Shown: in pieces, positions 1-8,247 of the stretch
How positions within the stretch are numbered: the first letter of the stretch is position 1
How the letters are laid out: each line of letters starts with the position of its first letter
Source of the DNA: JAXDMK01 sp963790325
GTDB lineage: Bacteria; Actinomycetota; Acidimicrobiia; Acidimicrobiales; AC-14
Length of the DNA: 64,000 nt
Assembly (NCBI GenBank): GCA_963790325.1
Contig: CAWBNY010000002.1
Span: forward strand, 1,054,001-1,118,000
Direction: 5' to 3'
Translations under genes and position numbers: made by a program
Notes under the pieces: model-generated
Told to the model about the DNA's origin: nothing
Databases searched by the model: none
The model's input: only the letters and a program-made list of their open reading frames with translations

Positions 1-315
1 GTGGCGGTGGAGCGGGTGTTCTTCCAGGTCAACGCCCGCACGGCCATGTCGGTGGGGCAGGCCAGCGGCCTGGCCCTGGCGGTGGCGGCCGCCGCCGGTT
101 GCGACGTGGCCCAGTACACGCCCAACGAGGTCAAGCAGGCCGTCGCCGGTTACGGGTCGGCGGAGAAGGACCAGGTCCGGCGCATGGTCCAGTCGCTGCT
201 CGGTCTGGCCACGGCCCCGAAGTCGGCCGACACCGCCGACGCCCTCGCCCTCGCCCTCTGCCACCTGGCCAGCGCCGGGCTCCGGTCCCGCCTCCCGGCG
301 CCCGCCCGCCCGTGA
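1..315 (+). CDS. ruvC: RuvC Holliday junction resolvase, C-terminal part (5' truncated by window)
   Basis: The last 104 codons of RuvC, the endonuclease that cuts Holliday junctions loaded by RuvAB. The residues around FFQVNARTAMSVGQASG and YTPNEVKQAVAGYGSAEK, and the acidic ADALALALCHL segment at the end, are characteristic of the C-terminal half of the RuvC RNase-H fold; the final Asp lies in the conserved DAADALA-type motif (here DTADALA). The true start lies before the window; the GTG at position 1 is only the first in-frame codon visible. ruvA follows after 10 bp, so the usual ruvC-ruvA-ruvB operon is present. Confidence 0.95.
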   Translation: MAVERVFFQVNARTAMSVGQASGLALAVAAAAGCDVAQYTPNEVKQAVAGYGSAEKDQVRRMVQSLLGLATAPKSADTADALALALCHLASAGLRSRLPAPARP

Positions 316-325
316 TCGGGCGACC

Positions 326-949
326 GTGATCGGGTCCCTGCGGGGCACGATCCTGCACCGCTCGACCAAGGGCGAGGTCGTGCTCGAGGTGGGCGGCGTC
401 GGCTACCGGGTGACGGTGCCGCCTGCCACCCTGGCCCACCTGGGCGAGCGGGGGGCCACCGCCCTCGTCCACACCCACCTCGCGGTCCGGGAGGACTCGC
501 TCACCCTCTACGGCTTCGCCTCCCGCGACGAGCGCGACTGCTTCGAGGCGCTCATCGGGGCCCACGGGGTGGGGCCGGCCCTCGCCCTCGCCATCCTGTC
601 CGTCCACGGCCCGGCCTCCCTCCGCCAGGCCCTGGCCGACGGCGACCTCGACGCCCTGTGCCTCGTCCCCGGCGTCGGCCGCAAGACGGCGGCCCGGCTC
701 ATGATCGAGCTCAAGTCCCGCCTCGACCTGCCCGACGACGCCGACATGGCCGCTGCCGCCGCCGGGAGCAACGGGCACGACGGCCACGGCAACGGGTCGG
801 CGTCCACCCGGGCCGAGGTGAGGGCCGCCCTCGGCGCCCTCGGCTACGAGGCCGACGAGGTCCACCACGCCCTGCGCGACCTCCCGGCGGAGGGCGGCGT
901 CGAAGACCTCCTCCGGCAGGCCCTCCGCCTCCTGGGTGCCCGCCGGTGA
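326..949 (+). CDS. ruvA: Holliday junction branch migration protein RuvA
   Basis: RuvA, the tetrameric DNA-binding subunit that recognises four-way junctions and recruits the RuvB motor. At 207 aa it has the expected length. The N-terminal OB fold begins MIGSLRGTILHRS, followed by VGGVGYRV. Two helix-hairpin-helix motifs follow (GVGPALALAILSV near 75-90 and VPGVGRKTAARLMIEL near 112-127). A flexible linker rich in Gly, Ala and His leads to the C-terminal RuvB-binding domain (ALGALGYEADEVHHAL). The start is GTG, 10 bp after the ruvC stop. Its stop overlaps the ruvB start by 4 bp (GTGA), implying translational coupling. Confidence 0.97.
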   Translation: MIGSLRGTILHRSTKGEVVLEVGGVGYRVTVPPATLAHLGERGATALVHTHLAVREDSLTLYGFASRDERDCFEALIGAHGVGPALALAILSVHGPASLRQALADGDLDALCLVPGVGRKTAARLMIELKSRLDLPDDADMAAAAAGSNGHDGHGNGSASTRAEVRAALGALGYEADEVHHALRDLPAEGGVEDLLRQALRLLGARR

Positions 950-1998
950 CCCGCAACGAGCTGCTGGCCACCGTCCCCGGGCCGGACGAGGCCAACGTCG
1001 AGGTCACGCTCCGGCCCCGGCGGCTCGACGAGTTCGTGGGCCAGAGCCAGCTCCGCCAGCACCTCGAGATCCTCCTCGGCGCGGCCAAAGGCCGGGGCGA
1101 GCCGGTCGACCACCTCCTGTTCGCGGGGCCGCCGGGCCTGGGCAAGACCAGCCTGGCCGGCATCGTGGCCGCGGAGATGGGTGTCGGCTTCCGCATCACC
1201 TCCGGCCCCGCCCTCGAACGGGCGGGCGACCTGGCGTCGGTGCTCACCAACCTCGACGAGGGCGACGTCCTCTTCATCGACGAGATCCACCGCCTGAGCC
1301 GGGTGGTGGAGGAGGTCCTCTACCCGGCGATGGAGGACTTCCAGCTCGACATCGTCATCGGCAAGGGCCCGTCGGCCCGCTCCATCCGCCTCGACCTGCC
1401 CTGCTTCACCCTGGTCGGAGCCACCACCCGCACCGGCCTCATCACCGGTCCCCTCCGCGATCGCTTCGGATTCGTCGCCCGCCTCGACTACTACCGGGTC
1501 GACGAGCTGGAGGCCATCGTCCGCCGGGCGGCCGGCATCATGGGCGTCCCCCTCGAGGCCGACGGCGGCTTCGAGATCGCCCGCCGGGCCCGGGGCACGC
1601 CCCGCATCGCCAACCGCCTCCTGCGCCGGGTGCGCGACTTCGCCGAGGTTCGGGTCGACGGGGTGGTCACCCGGGCCGTGGCCGACGCCGCCCTGGAGCT
1701 GTTCGAGGTCGACGCCCAGGGCCTCGACAAGGTCGACCGGGCCATCCTCCACGCGGTGTGCCTGCGTTTCGGCGGCGGCCCGGTGGGATTGTCGACGGTG
1801 GCCATCGCGGTGGGCGAGGAGCCGGAGACGGTGGAGGACGTCTACGAGCCCTTCCTGCTGCAGCTCGGCCTCCTCCAGCGCACGCCCCGGGGACGGGTGG
1901 CCACGCCCGCCGCCTGGCAGCATCTCGGGCTCGAGCCGCCGGCGGCACCGGCCGTGCCTCCCGCCGCCGCGCCGGGCCTCACCCCCCTGTTCGGCTGA
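946..1998 (+). CDS. ruvB: Holliday junction branch migration helicase RuvB
   Basis: RuvB, the hexameric AAA+ motor that drives branch migration. The start is taken as the GTG overlapping the ruvA stop, which gives 350 aa, typical for the family. Seen in the protein: the LRPRRLDEFVGQ box that opens RuvB, Walker A GPPGLGKT at residues 61-68, Walker B with DEIH at 112-115, the sensor region GATTRTG, and the C-terminal winged helix (residues about 255-330). The open frame extends further upstream inside ruvA, but nothing there resembles RuvB. Confidence 0.97.
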   Translation: MTRNELLATVPGPDEANVEVTLRPRRLDEFVGQSQLRQHLEILLGAAKGRGEPVDHLLFAGPPGLGKTSLAGIVAAEMGVGFRITSGPALERAGDLASVLTNLDEGDVLFIDEIHRLSRVVEEVLYPAMEDFQLDIVIGKGPSARSIRLDLPCFTLVGATTRTGLITGPLRDRFGFVARLDYYRVDELEAIVRRAAGIMGVPLEADGGFEIARRARGTPRIANRLLRRVRDFAEVRVDGVVTRAVADAALELFEVDAQGLDKVDRAILHAVCLRFGGGPVGLSTVAIAVGEEPETVEDVYEPFLLQLGLLQRTPRGRVATPAAWQHLGLEPPAAPAVPPAAAPGLTPLFG

Positions 1999-2029
1999 CC
2001 CCGGCCTGACCCACCGTTCGCCACCCGGG

Positions 2030-2035
2030 TAGTCT
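2030..2035 (+). promoter_or_regulatory. -10 box TAGTCT upstream of yajC
   Basis: TAGTCT matches the TANNNT actinobacterial -10 pattern, lies in the short ruvB-yajC gap and would start transcription near 2042. A small perfect hairpin follows (GGGCCG at 2043-2048 paired with CGGCCC at 2052-2057). No clear -35 was recognised. Confidence 0.45.
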
Positions 2036-2066
2036 TCCTTCCGGGCCGTCGCGGCCCCTCTTCGCC

Positions 2067-2441
2067 ATGGAAGCACTTCTCCCTCTCATCATCACGTTCG
2101 GGCTCATGTGGGCGCTGCTCATCCGCCCCCAGCAGCGCCGCGTCCGCCAGCACCAGGAGCTCGTGTCCACCCTGGCGGTGGGCGACGAGGTCATCACCAA
2201 CGGCGGCATCTGCGGCACCATCGTGGCGGTGGTCGACGAGATCGTCACCCTCGAGGTGGCGCCGGGCACATCCATCCGCCTCCTCCGGTCCGCGGTGCAG
2301 ACCCGGATCGCGGCGACGTACGACGAGCCCGAGGTCGAGGTCGAGGACCAGGTCGAGCTCGACGATCCGGCCGAAGCCGAGGCCGAGGTCGAGGTCGACG
2401 AGACGACGTACATCCCTCCGACGACCGAGGAGAAGGCCTGA
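2067..2441 (+). CDS. yajC: Preprotein translocase subunit YajC
   Basis: YajC, the small single-span partner of SecDF that associates with SecYEG in the membrane. A hydrophobic N-terminal segment (residues 2-20, ending in the typical LIRPQQRR boundary) is followed by the cytoplasmic beta domain with VGDEVITNGGICGTIVAV. The last 45 residues are an acidic Glu/Asp/Val tail, longer than in most YajC proteins. The gene sits 3 bp before secD, as in most actinobacteria. Confidence 0.93.
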   Translation: MEALLPLIITFGLMWALLIRPQQRRVRQHQELVSTLAVGDEVITNGGICGTIVAVVDEIVTLEVAPGTSIRLLRSAVQTRIAATYDEPEVEVEDQVELDDPAEAEAEVEVDETTYIPPTTEEKA

Positions 2442-2444
2442 TCC

Positions 2445-3902
2445 GTGCCCCGTTCCATGGCGGTGTGGCTGATCGGGATCCTGGTGTTGGCGGCGGGGGC
2501 GCTGGGCCTCACCGTCGCCAGCGGTAGCTCTCCCCAGCTCGGCCTCGACCTCCAGGGCGGGGCGTCGGTGGTGCTCCAGCCGCGCGACAAGGTGCCGTCG
2601 GGGGTCCTCGACCAGGCCATCGAGATCATCCGCAACCGGGTCGACGCCCTGGGCGTGGCCGAGCCCGACATCACCCGCCAGGGTGACTCGATCATCGTCT
2701 CCCTCCCCGGCGTCCGGAACAAGGACCGGGCCGTCGAGGTCGTCGGCCAGACGGCCCAGCTCTACTTCCGGCCTGTCCTCGAACGGCTGCCGGCGGTCGC
2801 CAGCCCCACCACCACCGCCGTCCCCGCCGAGCCGGCCACCACCGTCGACCCGACCTCGCCGACGACGGTCCCCATCGACCTGAGCTCGACCACCACCCCC
2901 GAGGAGAACACCCCCGAGGCCCAGGTCATCCTCCCCGAGAAGGACGACAACGGCAACGTCACCGCCCGCTACCTGCTCGGACCGGCCGAGGTCACCGGCC
3001 AGGCGATGTCGTCGGCCCGGGCGACGGTCAACCCCAACAACGGCGTGTGGGAGGTGCAGTTCAGCCTCACGTCGGGCGGCACCACCCAGTGGAACGCGAT
3101 GGCGGAGAAGGTGGGGGTCAACGGGCAGATAGCGATGGACCTCGACGGGGTGATCCAGTCCGCCCCCAGCCTCCAGACCACCAACTTCCCCGGTTCCGGT
3201 CAGATCTCGGGCAACTTCACCGAGCGGGAGGCCAAGGACCTGGCCCTGGTGCTGCGCTACGGCTCCCTGCCCGTCCAGCTCGACCGGCAGACGGTGCAGA
3301 CGGTGTCCGCCAGCCTGGGCCGGGACTCGCTGCGGGCGGGCATCATCGCCGGCCTCGTCGGCCTCGCCCTGGTCGCCCTCTACATGGTCCTCTACTACCG
3401 GGCCCTGGGCCTGGTGGTGTGGCTGGGCCTGCTCGTGTCGGGCGCCCTCATGTACTCCCTGGTCACGCTGCTCGGCAAGACCAGCGGGCTGGCCCTCACC
3501 CTGGCCGGCGCCACCGGCATCATCGTGTCGGTGGGCGTCACGGTCGACTCCTACGTCGTGTACTTCGAGCGGCTGAAGGACGAGATCCGCTCGGGCAAGA
3601 CGATCCGCTCCTCGGTCGACCGGGGCTTCTCCCGGGCCTACCGCACGATCCTGGCCGCCGACGCGGCCTCGTTCATCGGGGCGGTCGTGCTCTACGTGCT
3701 CAGCGTCGGATCGGTGCGGGGCTTCGCCTTCTTCCTGGCCCTGTCGACCCTGCTCGACGTGATCGTGGCCTATGTGTTCACCCGGCCCATGGTGGTGCTC
3801 CTGGGCCGGAGCAGGTTCTTCACCGAGGCCAGGTGGGTCGGTGTGGCGCGGGGCCTCAACGCCCCGGCGCCGGCGGTGGCGTCCGGAGGGGGACAGCCGT
3901 GA
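2445..3902 (+). CDS. secD: Protein translocase subunit SecD
   Basis: SecD, the proton-motive-force-dependent membrane component that helps release exported proteins on the outer face. Seen: an N-terminal TM (about 4-22), the LGLDLQGG motif, the P1 domain with RVDALGVAEPDI, then five TM segments in the last 170 residues with ATGIIVSVGVTVDSYVVYFERLKDE, the canonical transmembrane Asp motif. A Thr/Pro/Ala-rich insert lies within the periplasmic domain (about residues 117-155), a feature I associate with actinobacterial SecD. The start is GTG; the stop overlaps the secF start by 4 bp. Confidence 0.96.
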   Translation: MPRSMAVWLIGILVLAAGALGLTVASGSSPQLGLDLQGGASVVLQPRDKVPSGVLDQAIEIIRNRVDALGVAEPDITRQGDSIIVSLPGVRNKDRAVEVVGQTAQLYFRPVLERLPAVASPTTTAVPAEPATTVDPTSPTTVPIDLSSTTTPEENTPEAQVILPEKDDNGNVTARYLLGPAEVTGQAMSSARATVNPNNGVWEVQFSLTSGGTTQWNAMAEKVGVNGQIAMDLDGVIQSAPSLQTTNFPGSGQISGNFTEREAKDLALVLRYGSLPVQLDRQTVQTVSASLGRDSLRAGIIAGLVGLALVALYMVLYYRALGLVVWLGLLVSGALMYSLVTLLGKTSGLALTLAGATGIIVSVGVTVDSYVVYFERLKDEIRSGKTIRSSVDRGFSRAYRTILAADAASFIGAVVLYVLSVGSVRGFAFFLALSTLLDVIVAYVFTRPMVVLLGRSRFFTEARWVGVARGLNAPAPAVASGGGQP

Positions 3903-5194
3903 GCACCGACGAGCTGGGCCGCACCCTCCGCCACCGGCTCTACCACGGTGAGACGTCGTTCGACTTCGTCGGACGGGCCCGCCTCTGGTTCATCCTCTCA
4001 GGCGTGGTCATCGCGGCCGGCGTGCTCTCCCTGTTCACCCAGGGCCTGAACTACGGCATCGACTTCAAGGGCGGCACCTCCTGGGAGGTCAAGGCCCCCG
4101 GCGTGTCGGTGGCCGAGGCCCGCGACCAGCTGCGCCCGTTCGGCATGGGCGACGCCAAGATCCAGATCGCGGGGGGCGACACGGTGCGGGTCCAGTCCGA
4201 CACCCGGACGCCCGAAGAGGCCGCCCAGATCACCGACGCCATGGCCGAGATGGGCAACACCGAGGCTGGCCAGGTGAGCGTCAACGACGTCGGCCCGTCG
4301 TGGGGTCAGGACGTCACCAAGAAGGCCCGCACCGCTCTCATCGCCTTCTTCGTCCTCATCAGCGCCTACATCAGCCTCCGCTTCGAGTGGAAGATGGCGG
4401 TGGCGGCCATCGCCGCGGTCGTGCACGACATCCTCGTCACCGTCGGCGTGTACTCGATCTCCCGGTTCGAGGTCACCCCTGCCACCGTGGTCGCCTTCCT
4501 GACGATCCTCGGGTACTCGCTGTACGACACGATCGTCGTGTTCGACAAGGTCGAGGAGAACTCCAAGGGGCTCTCGGCCACGGGGAGGATGACCTACACC
4601 GACACCGTCAACCTGTCGATGAACCAGGTCCTCATGCGGTCGCTGAACACCTCGCTGGTGGCCATCCTGCCGATCGTCTCCATCCTGTTCATCGGGGCGG
4701 GCGTGATGGGGGCCACCACCCTGAAGGACTTCGGCCTGGCCCTGCTGGTGGGGCTCCTCACCGGCGCCTACTCGTCGATCTTCATCGCCGCCCCCATCCT
4801 GGCCATGCTCAAGGAGCGTGAACCTCGCTACACGGCCGTGCGGCAGCGGCTCCAGTCCAAGGGGGGCGGGAGCGGGCTCCTAACCCCGGCCGCCGCCGCC
4901 CTCGCCGGCAGCGGGGCGGCTTCGTCGGCGAAGGCCAAGCCGGCGGCCGGCCCTCCTCGCCCGGGCAGCTCGAAGCCGCCGGCCAAGCCGAACCCGAAGT
5001 CGCCCGCCAAGGGGCCGGGGGCCAAGGCCCCGGCCAAGGACGGCGACGTGCTGGTGCCCTCCCGGCCCACCACGCCCAAGCCGGCCACCGGCGGCGCCGC
5101 CGCGGCCGGCGGCCCCGGCGGTACCGGCACCGCCCGCCCGCCGGCCAACCGCCCCGGTGCTCCCCGCCCCCGCAAGAAGGGCAAGAAGCGCTGA
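3899..5194 (+). CDS. secF: Protein translocase subunit SecF with long Ala/Pro/Lys tail
   Basis: SecF, the partner of SecD. The start is the GTG overlapping the secD stop (431 aa). It has an N-terminal TM, the NYGIDFKGGTSWEV motif, a short periplasmic domain, and a five-TM block with TILGYSLYDTIVVFDKVEEN, the SecF signature with its conserved Asp. After about residue 315 the protein continues for roughly 110 residues as an Ala/Pro/Lys/Gly-rich basic tail ending in RPRKKGKKR. That tail is expected in the cytoplasm and may interact with ribosomes or nucleic acid; that role is only an inference. Confidence 0.95.
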   Translation: MSTDELGRTLRHRLYHGETSFDFVGRARLWFILSGVVIAAGVLSLFTQGLNYGIDFKGGTSWEVKAPGVSVAEARDQLRPFGMGDAKIQIAGGDTVRVQSDTRTPEEAAQITDAMAEMGNTEAGQVSVNDVGPSWGQDVTKKARTALIAFFVLISAYISLRFEWKMAVAAIAAVVHDILVTVGVYSISRFEVTPATVVAFLTILGYSLYDTIVVFDKVEENSKGLSATGRMTYTDTVNLSMNQVLMRSLNTSLVAILPIVSILFIGAGVMGATTLKDFGLALLVGLLTGAYSSIFIAAPILAMLKEREPRYTAVRQRLQSKGGGSGLLTPAAAALAGSGAASSAKAKPAAGPPRPGSSKPPAKPNPKSPAKGPGAKAPAKDGDVLVPSRPTTPKPATGGAAAAGGPGGTGTARPPANRPGAPRPRKKGKKR

Positions 5195-5270
5195 CCTGCC
5201 GGCCGGCGAGCGCAGCGAGCTCCGGTTGACAGGAGCGAGAGAGCGTCCCGCCGAAGGCGGGTCGACTCCG
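5195..5270. repeat. secF-apt spacer with GAGCG..GCGAGC motifs and a hairpin
   Basis: The spacer holds GAGCGCAGCGAGC (from about 5209), a perfect hairpin CCCGCC-GAA-GGCGGG at 5247-5261, and, just inside apt, GAGCGCCGCGAGCG. The motifs look like a short palindromic repeat family; related words recur near 30777 and 45803. The hairpin ends 9 bp before the proposed apt start and could affect its translation. Confidence 0.4.
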
Positions 5271-5807
5271 TTGACCCTGGCGAGCGCCGCGAGCGTGGCG
5301 CGCAGCATGATCCGGGACATCCCGGACTTCCCCCAGCCGGGGATCGTCTTCAAGGACATCACCCCCCTGCTGGGCGACGCCACCGCCTTCGCCTGCATGC
5401 TCGAATGGCTGGCCGCCCGGTTCGCCGACCGGCACGTCGACAAGGTCGTCGGCATCGAGGCCCGGGGTTTCATCCTGGCCGCGCCCATCGCCCACCTCCT
5501 CGGGGCCGGGTTCGTCCCGGTGCGCAAGGCGGGCAAGCTCCCGTGGAGGACACGGGTCGAGGAGTACTCCCTCGAGTACGGCACCGACCGCCTGGAGATG
5601 CACGAGGACGCGGTCGGTCCCGACGACCATGTCCTCGTCGTCGACGACGTCCTCGCCACCGGGGGGACGGCCGCCGCCACCCTCCGCCTGGTCGAGGGGG
5701 CGGGGGCCACCGTCGTCGGCCTCGGCTTCATCATCGAGCTGGCCTTCCTCGACGGTCGCCGCCGCCTGGGCGACTTCGACGCCGTCGCCCTCCTCACCTA
5801 CGAGTGA
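5271..5807 (+). CDS. apt: Adenine phosphoribosyltransferase
   Basis: APT salvages adenine with PRPP to give AMP. The protein has IRDIPDFPQPGIVFKDITPLL, the specific APT opening; VVGIEARGFILAAPIA; the KLPWRT flexible loop region; and the PRPP-binding motif VLVVDDVLATGGTAAA. The start is uncertain. TTG at 5271 gives 178 aa with the usual short helix before RDIPDFP; GTG 5295 and ATG 5307 are alternatives. apt directly upstream of rel is a common actinobacterial order. Confidence 0.93.
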   Translation: MTLASAASVARSMIRDIPDFPQPGIVFKDITPLLGDATAFACMLEWLAARFADRHVDKVVGIEARGFILAAPIAHLLGAGFVPVRKAGKLPWRTRVEEYSLEYGTDRLEMHEDAVGPDDHVLVVDDVLATGGTAAATLRLVEGAGATVVGLGFIIELAFLDGRRRLGDFDAVALLTYE

Positions 5808-5822
5808 GTGAGGTCGGTCACC

Positions 5823-5828
5823 TAGACT
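5823..5828 (+). promoter_or_regulatory. -10 box TAGACT upstream of rel
   Basis: TAGACT fits TANNNT, lies 15 bp after the apt stop and would begin a leader of about 30 nt containing the G-rich sequence AGGGGGGGAG ahead of the TTG start of rel. It suggests rel has its own promoter. Confidence 0.4.
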
Positions 5829-5863
5829 GATGGTGGGCCTTTCAACGAAGAGGGGGGGAGTGG

Positions 5864-8083
5864 TTGGTAACTGCCGATCGGGTGTTGCCGTGGCGGCGGG
5901 GCACAGCAGGGTCGGCGTCCGCCGATGAGCTGAAGGACGTCCTCTCCGCCTACCGGGCGCGACATCCGAAGGCCGACACAACCCTGATCACGCGGGCCTA
6001 CGAACTGGCGGAGGGGGCCCACCGGGGCCAGACCCGACGCTCGGGCGACCCCTACATCCAGCACCCGGTGGCCGTCGCCACCATCCTGGCCGACCTCGGG
6101 CTCGACGACGTCACCCTTGCCGCCGCCCTCCTGCACGACGCGGTGGAGGACACCAGCGTCCGCCTCGACGACCTGAGCAAGGACTTCGGCGCCGAGGTGG
6201 CGGCCATCGTCGACGGGGTCACCAAGCTCGACCGGGTCAGCTTCGACTCCAAGGAGGCCCAGCAGGCGGCCACCATGCGCAAGATGCTGGTGGCGATGGC
6301 CAAGGACATCCGGGTCCTGCTCATCAAGCTGGCCGACCGCCTCCACAACATGCGGACGATCGCGGCCATGCCGATCGAGAACCAGCATCGCACCGCCCAG
6401 GAGACGCTCGACGTCTACGCGCCCCTGGCCCACCGCCTGGGCATCTCCAACATCAAGCTCCAGCTGGAGGACCTGGCCTTCGCCACCCTCTACCCCAAGC
6501 GCTACGCCGAGATCGAGCAGATGGTGTCGATGCGGGCGCCGGAGCGGGAGCTCTACATCTCCCAGGTGATCGACATGGTGAAGGCCCGCCTGGCCGAGCT
6601 GCGCATCGACGCCGAGGTGGTGGGCCGGCCGAAGCACTACTGGAGCATCTACGAGAAGATGGTCGTCAAGAACCGCGAGTTCGTCGACATCTACGACCTC
6701 GTCGGGATCCGGGTGGTGGTGGGCAGCGACAAGGACTGCTACGCCGCCCTGGGCGCCATCCACGCCACGTGGAAGCCGGTGCAGGGCCGGTTCAAGGACT
6801 ACATCGCCATGCCCAAGTTCAACCTCTACCAGTCGTTGCACACGACGGTGGTGGGTCCCCAGGGCAAGCCCCTCGAAGTCCAGATCCGCACCCGGGAGAT
6901 GAACCAGCGGGCGGAGGCGGGCATCGCCGCCCACTGGGGCTACAAGGAGAAGTCGGCGGTCACCGAGCCCGGTTGGCTGACCCGCATCGTCGACTGGCAG
7001 CGCGACACCATCGACCCGGCCGACTTCATGGAGACGCTCAAGGTCGACCTCGACCAGGACGAGGTCTTCGTCTTCACCCCCAAGGGCGACGTCGTCACCC
7101 TGCCGGTGGGCGCCACCCCCATCGACTTCGCCTACTCCATCCACACCGACGTCGGTCACCGCTGCATCGGGGCCAAGGTCAACGGCCGCCTGGTGCCCCT
7201 CGACTCGGCGTTGTCGTCGGGCGACACGGTCGAGGTGTTCACGTCGAAGGTGGAGGGGGCGGGGCCGTCGCGGGACTGGCTCAAGGTCGTCCAGACGCCC
7301 CGGGCCCGCAACAAGATCCGCCAGTGGTTCAGCCGCAGCCGCCGGGAGGAGGCCATCGAGAGCGGCCGGGAGGACCTGGTGCGCTACATGCGCCGGGAGG
7401 GCCTCCCGGTGCAGAAGCTGACCACGTCGCCGGTGCTGGTGTCGGTGGCCGAGGCCCTCCACTACGCCGACCTCGACTCCCTCCACGCGGCCATCGGCGA
7501 GGGCCACGTCTCGGCCCACACGGTGGCCCAGCGGGTGGCTCGTGAGCTCCACGGCGGCGTGTCCGAGGACCAGCTGCCGTCGACGGTGCGCCGTCCCGCG
7601 CGCCGCCGGGCGGGGGGCAAGGTCGGTGTCCACGTGGAGGGCCTCGACGACGTCCTGGTCCGGCTGTCGCGGTGTTGCACGCCGGTCCCGGGCGACAACA
7701 TCGTCGGCTTCGTCACCGCCGGCCGGGGTGTGTCGGTGCACCGGTCCGACTGCGCCAACGCGGTGGCCCTGTCCTCGAGGATGGGCGACCGCCAGATCGA
7801 GGTGGAGTGGGACGGCGGCCCGGTGGGCATGTTCGTGGCCTCCATCGAGGTGGAGGCGCTCGACCGGGCCCGGCTCCTGCGGGACGTGTCGACCGTGCTC
7901 TCGGAGCATCACGTCAACATCGTGTCGTCGTTCACGTCCACCGGTTCCGACCAGGTGGCCCACCTGCGCTTCGAGTTCGAGCTGGCCGACCCATCGCATC
8001 TCGAGTCGGTGCTGGCCACCGTCAAGCGGGTCGAGTCGGTCTACGACGCCTACCGGGTGCTACCCGGTAGCGGCCCCCGCTGA
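5864..8083 (+). CDS. rel: Bifunctional (p)ppGpp synthetase/hydrolase Rel
   Basis: Makes and degrades the stringent-response alarmone (p)ppGpp. The domains occur in order. The HD hydrolase domain has the LLHDAVEDT motif near 88-96. The synthetase domain (about 250-360) contains YDLVGIRVVV, the RFKD motif typical of bifunctional rather than RelA-only enzymes, and EVQIRT. The TGS domain starts near FVFTPKGDVVTLP, an alpha-helical/RIS region follows, and the C-terminal ACT domain starts near FVASIEVEALDRARLLRD. The 739-aa length is standard. The start could be TTG 5864 or the in-frame GTG 5882. Confidence 0.97.
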   Translation: MVTADRVLPWRRGTAGSASADELKDVLSAYRARHPKADTTLITRAYELAEGAHRGQTRRSGDPYIQHPVAVATILADLGLDDVTLAAALLHDAVEDTSVRLDDLSKDFGAEVAAIVDGVTKLDRVSFDSKEAQQAATMRKMLVAMAKDIRVLLIKLADRLHNMRTIAAMPIENQHRTAQETLDVYAPLAHRLGISNIKLQLEDLAFATLYPKRYAEIEQMVSMRAPERELYISQVIDMVKARLAELRIDAEVVGRPKHYWSIYEKMVVKNREFVDIYDLVGIRVVVGSDKDCYAALGAIHATWKPVQGRFKDYIAMPKFNLYQSLHTTVVGPQGKPLEVQIRTREMNQRAEAGIAAHWGYKEKSAVTEPGWLTRIVDWQRDTIDPADFMETLKVDLDQDEVFVFTPKGDVVTLPVGATPIDFAYSIHTDVGHRCIGAKVNGRLVPLDSALSSGDTVEVFTSKVEGAGPSRDWLKVVQTPRARNKIRQWFSRSRREEAIESGREDLVRYMRREGLPVQKLTTSPVLVSVAEALHYADLDSLHAAIGEGHVSAHTVAQRVARELHGGVSEDQLPSTVRRPARRRAGGKVGVHVEGLDDVLVRLSRCCTPVPGDNIVGFVTAGRGVSVHRSDCANAVALSSRMGDRQIEVEWDGGPVGMFVASIEVEALDRARLLRDVSTVLSEHHVNIVSSFTSTGSDQVAHLRFEFELADPSHLESVLATVKRVESVYDAYRVLPGSGPR

Positions 8084-8126
8084 GGCACCCTGGCGCGCCG
8101 GGCGTGGCGGTGTAGGTTTACGGCCG

Positions 8127-8180
8127 ATGCTGCCAGCAAGCTTCGGATCACCCGATCTTCATGGTCGCTTCGCCGAGTGA
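8127..8180 (+). CDS. Possible 17-aa leaderless upstream ORF
   Basis: An ATG lies 8 nt after a TANNNT box (TAGGTT, 8113-8118) and opens a 17-codon frame encoding MLPASFGSPDLHGRFAE. It sits in the leader of the following low-complexity gene. It may be a leaderless mini-gene or a chance frame; there is no coding evidence beyond position. Confidence 0.2.
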   Translation: MLPASFGSPDLHGRFAE

Positions 8181-8247
8181 GGCCACCGGTGTGCAGCAAC
8201 CGCTCGTCCACTCTGTCGACATCGATGCGTAGGGAGGATTCACGACC

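Noticed and set aside
5822..7999. 725-codon reverse-strand frame over rel
   Set aside because: Complete Rel domain order on the plus strand; the reverse frame is low-complexity shadow.
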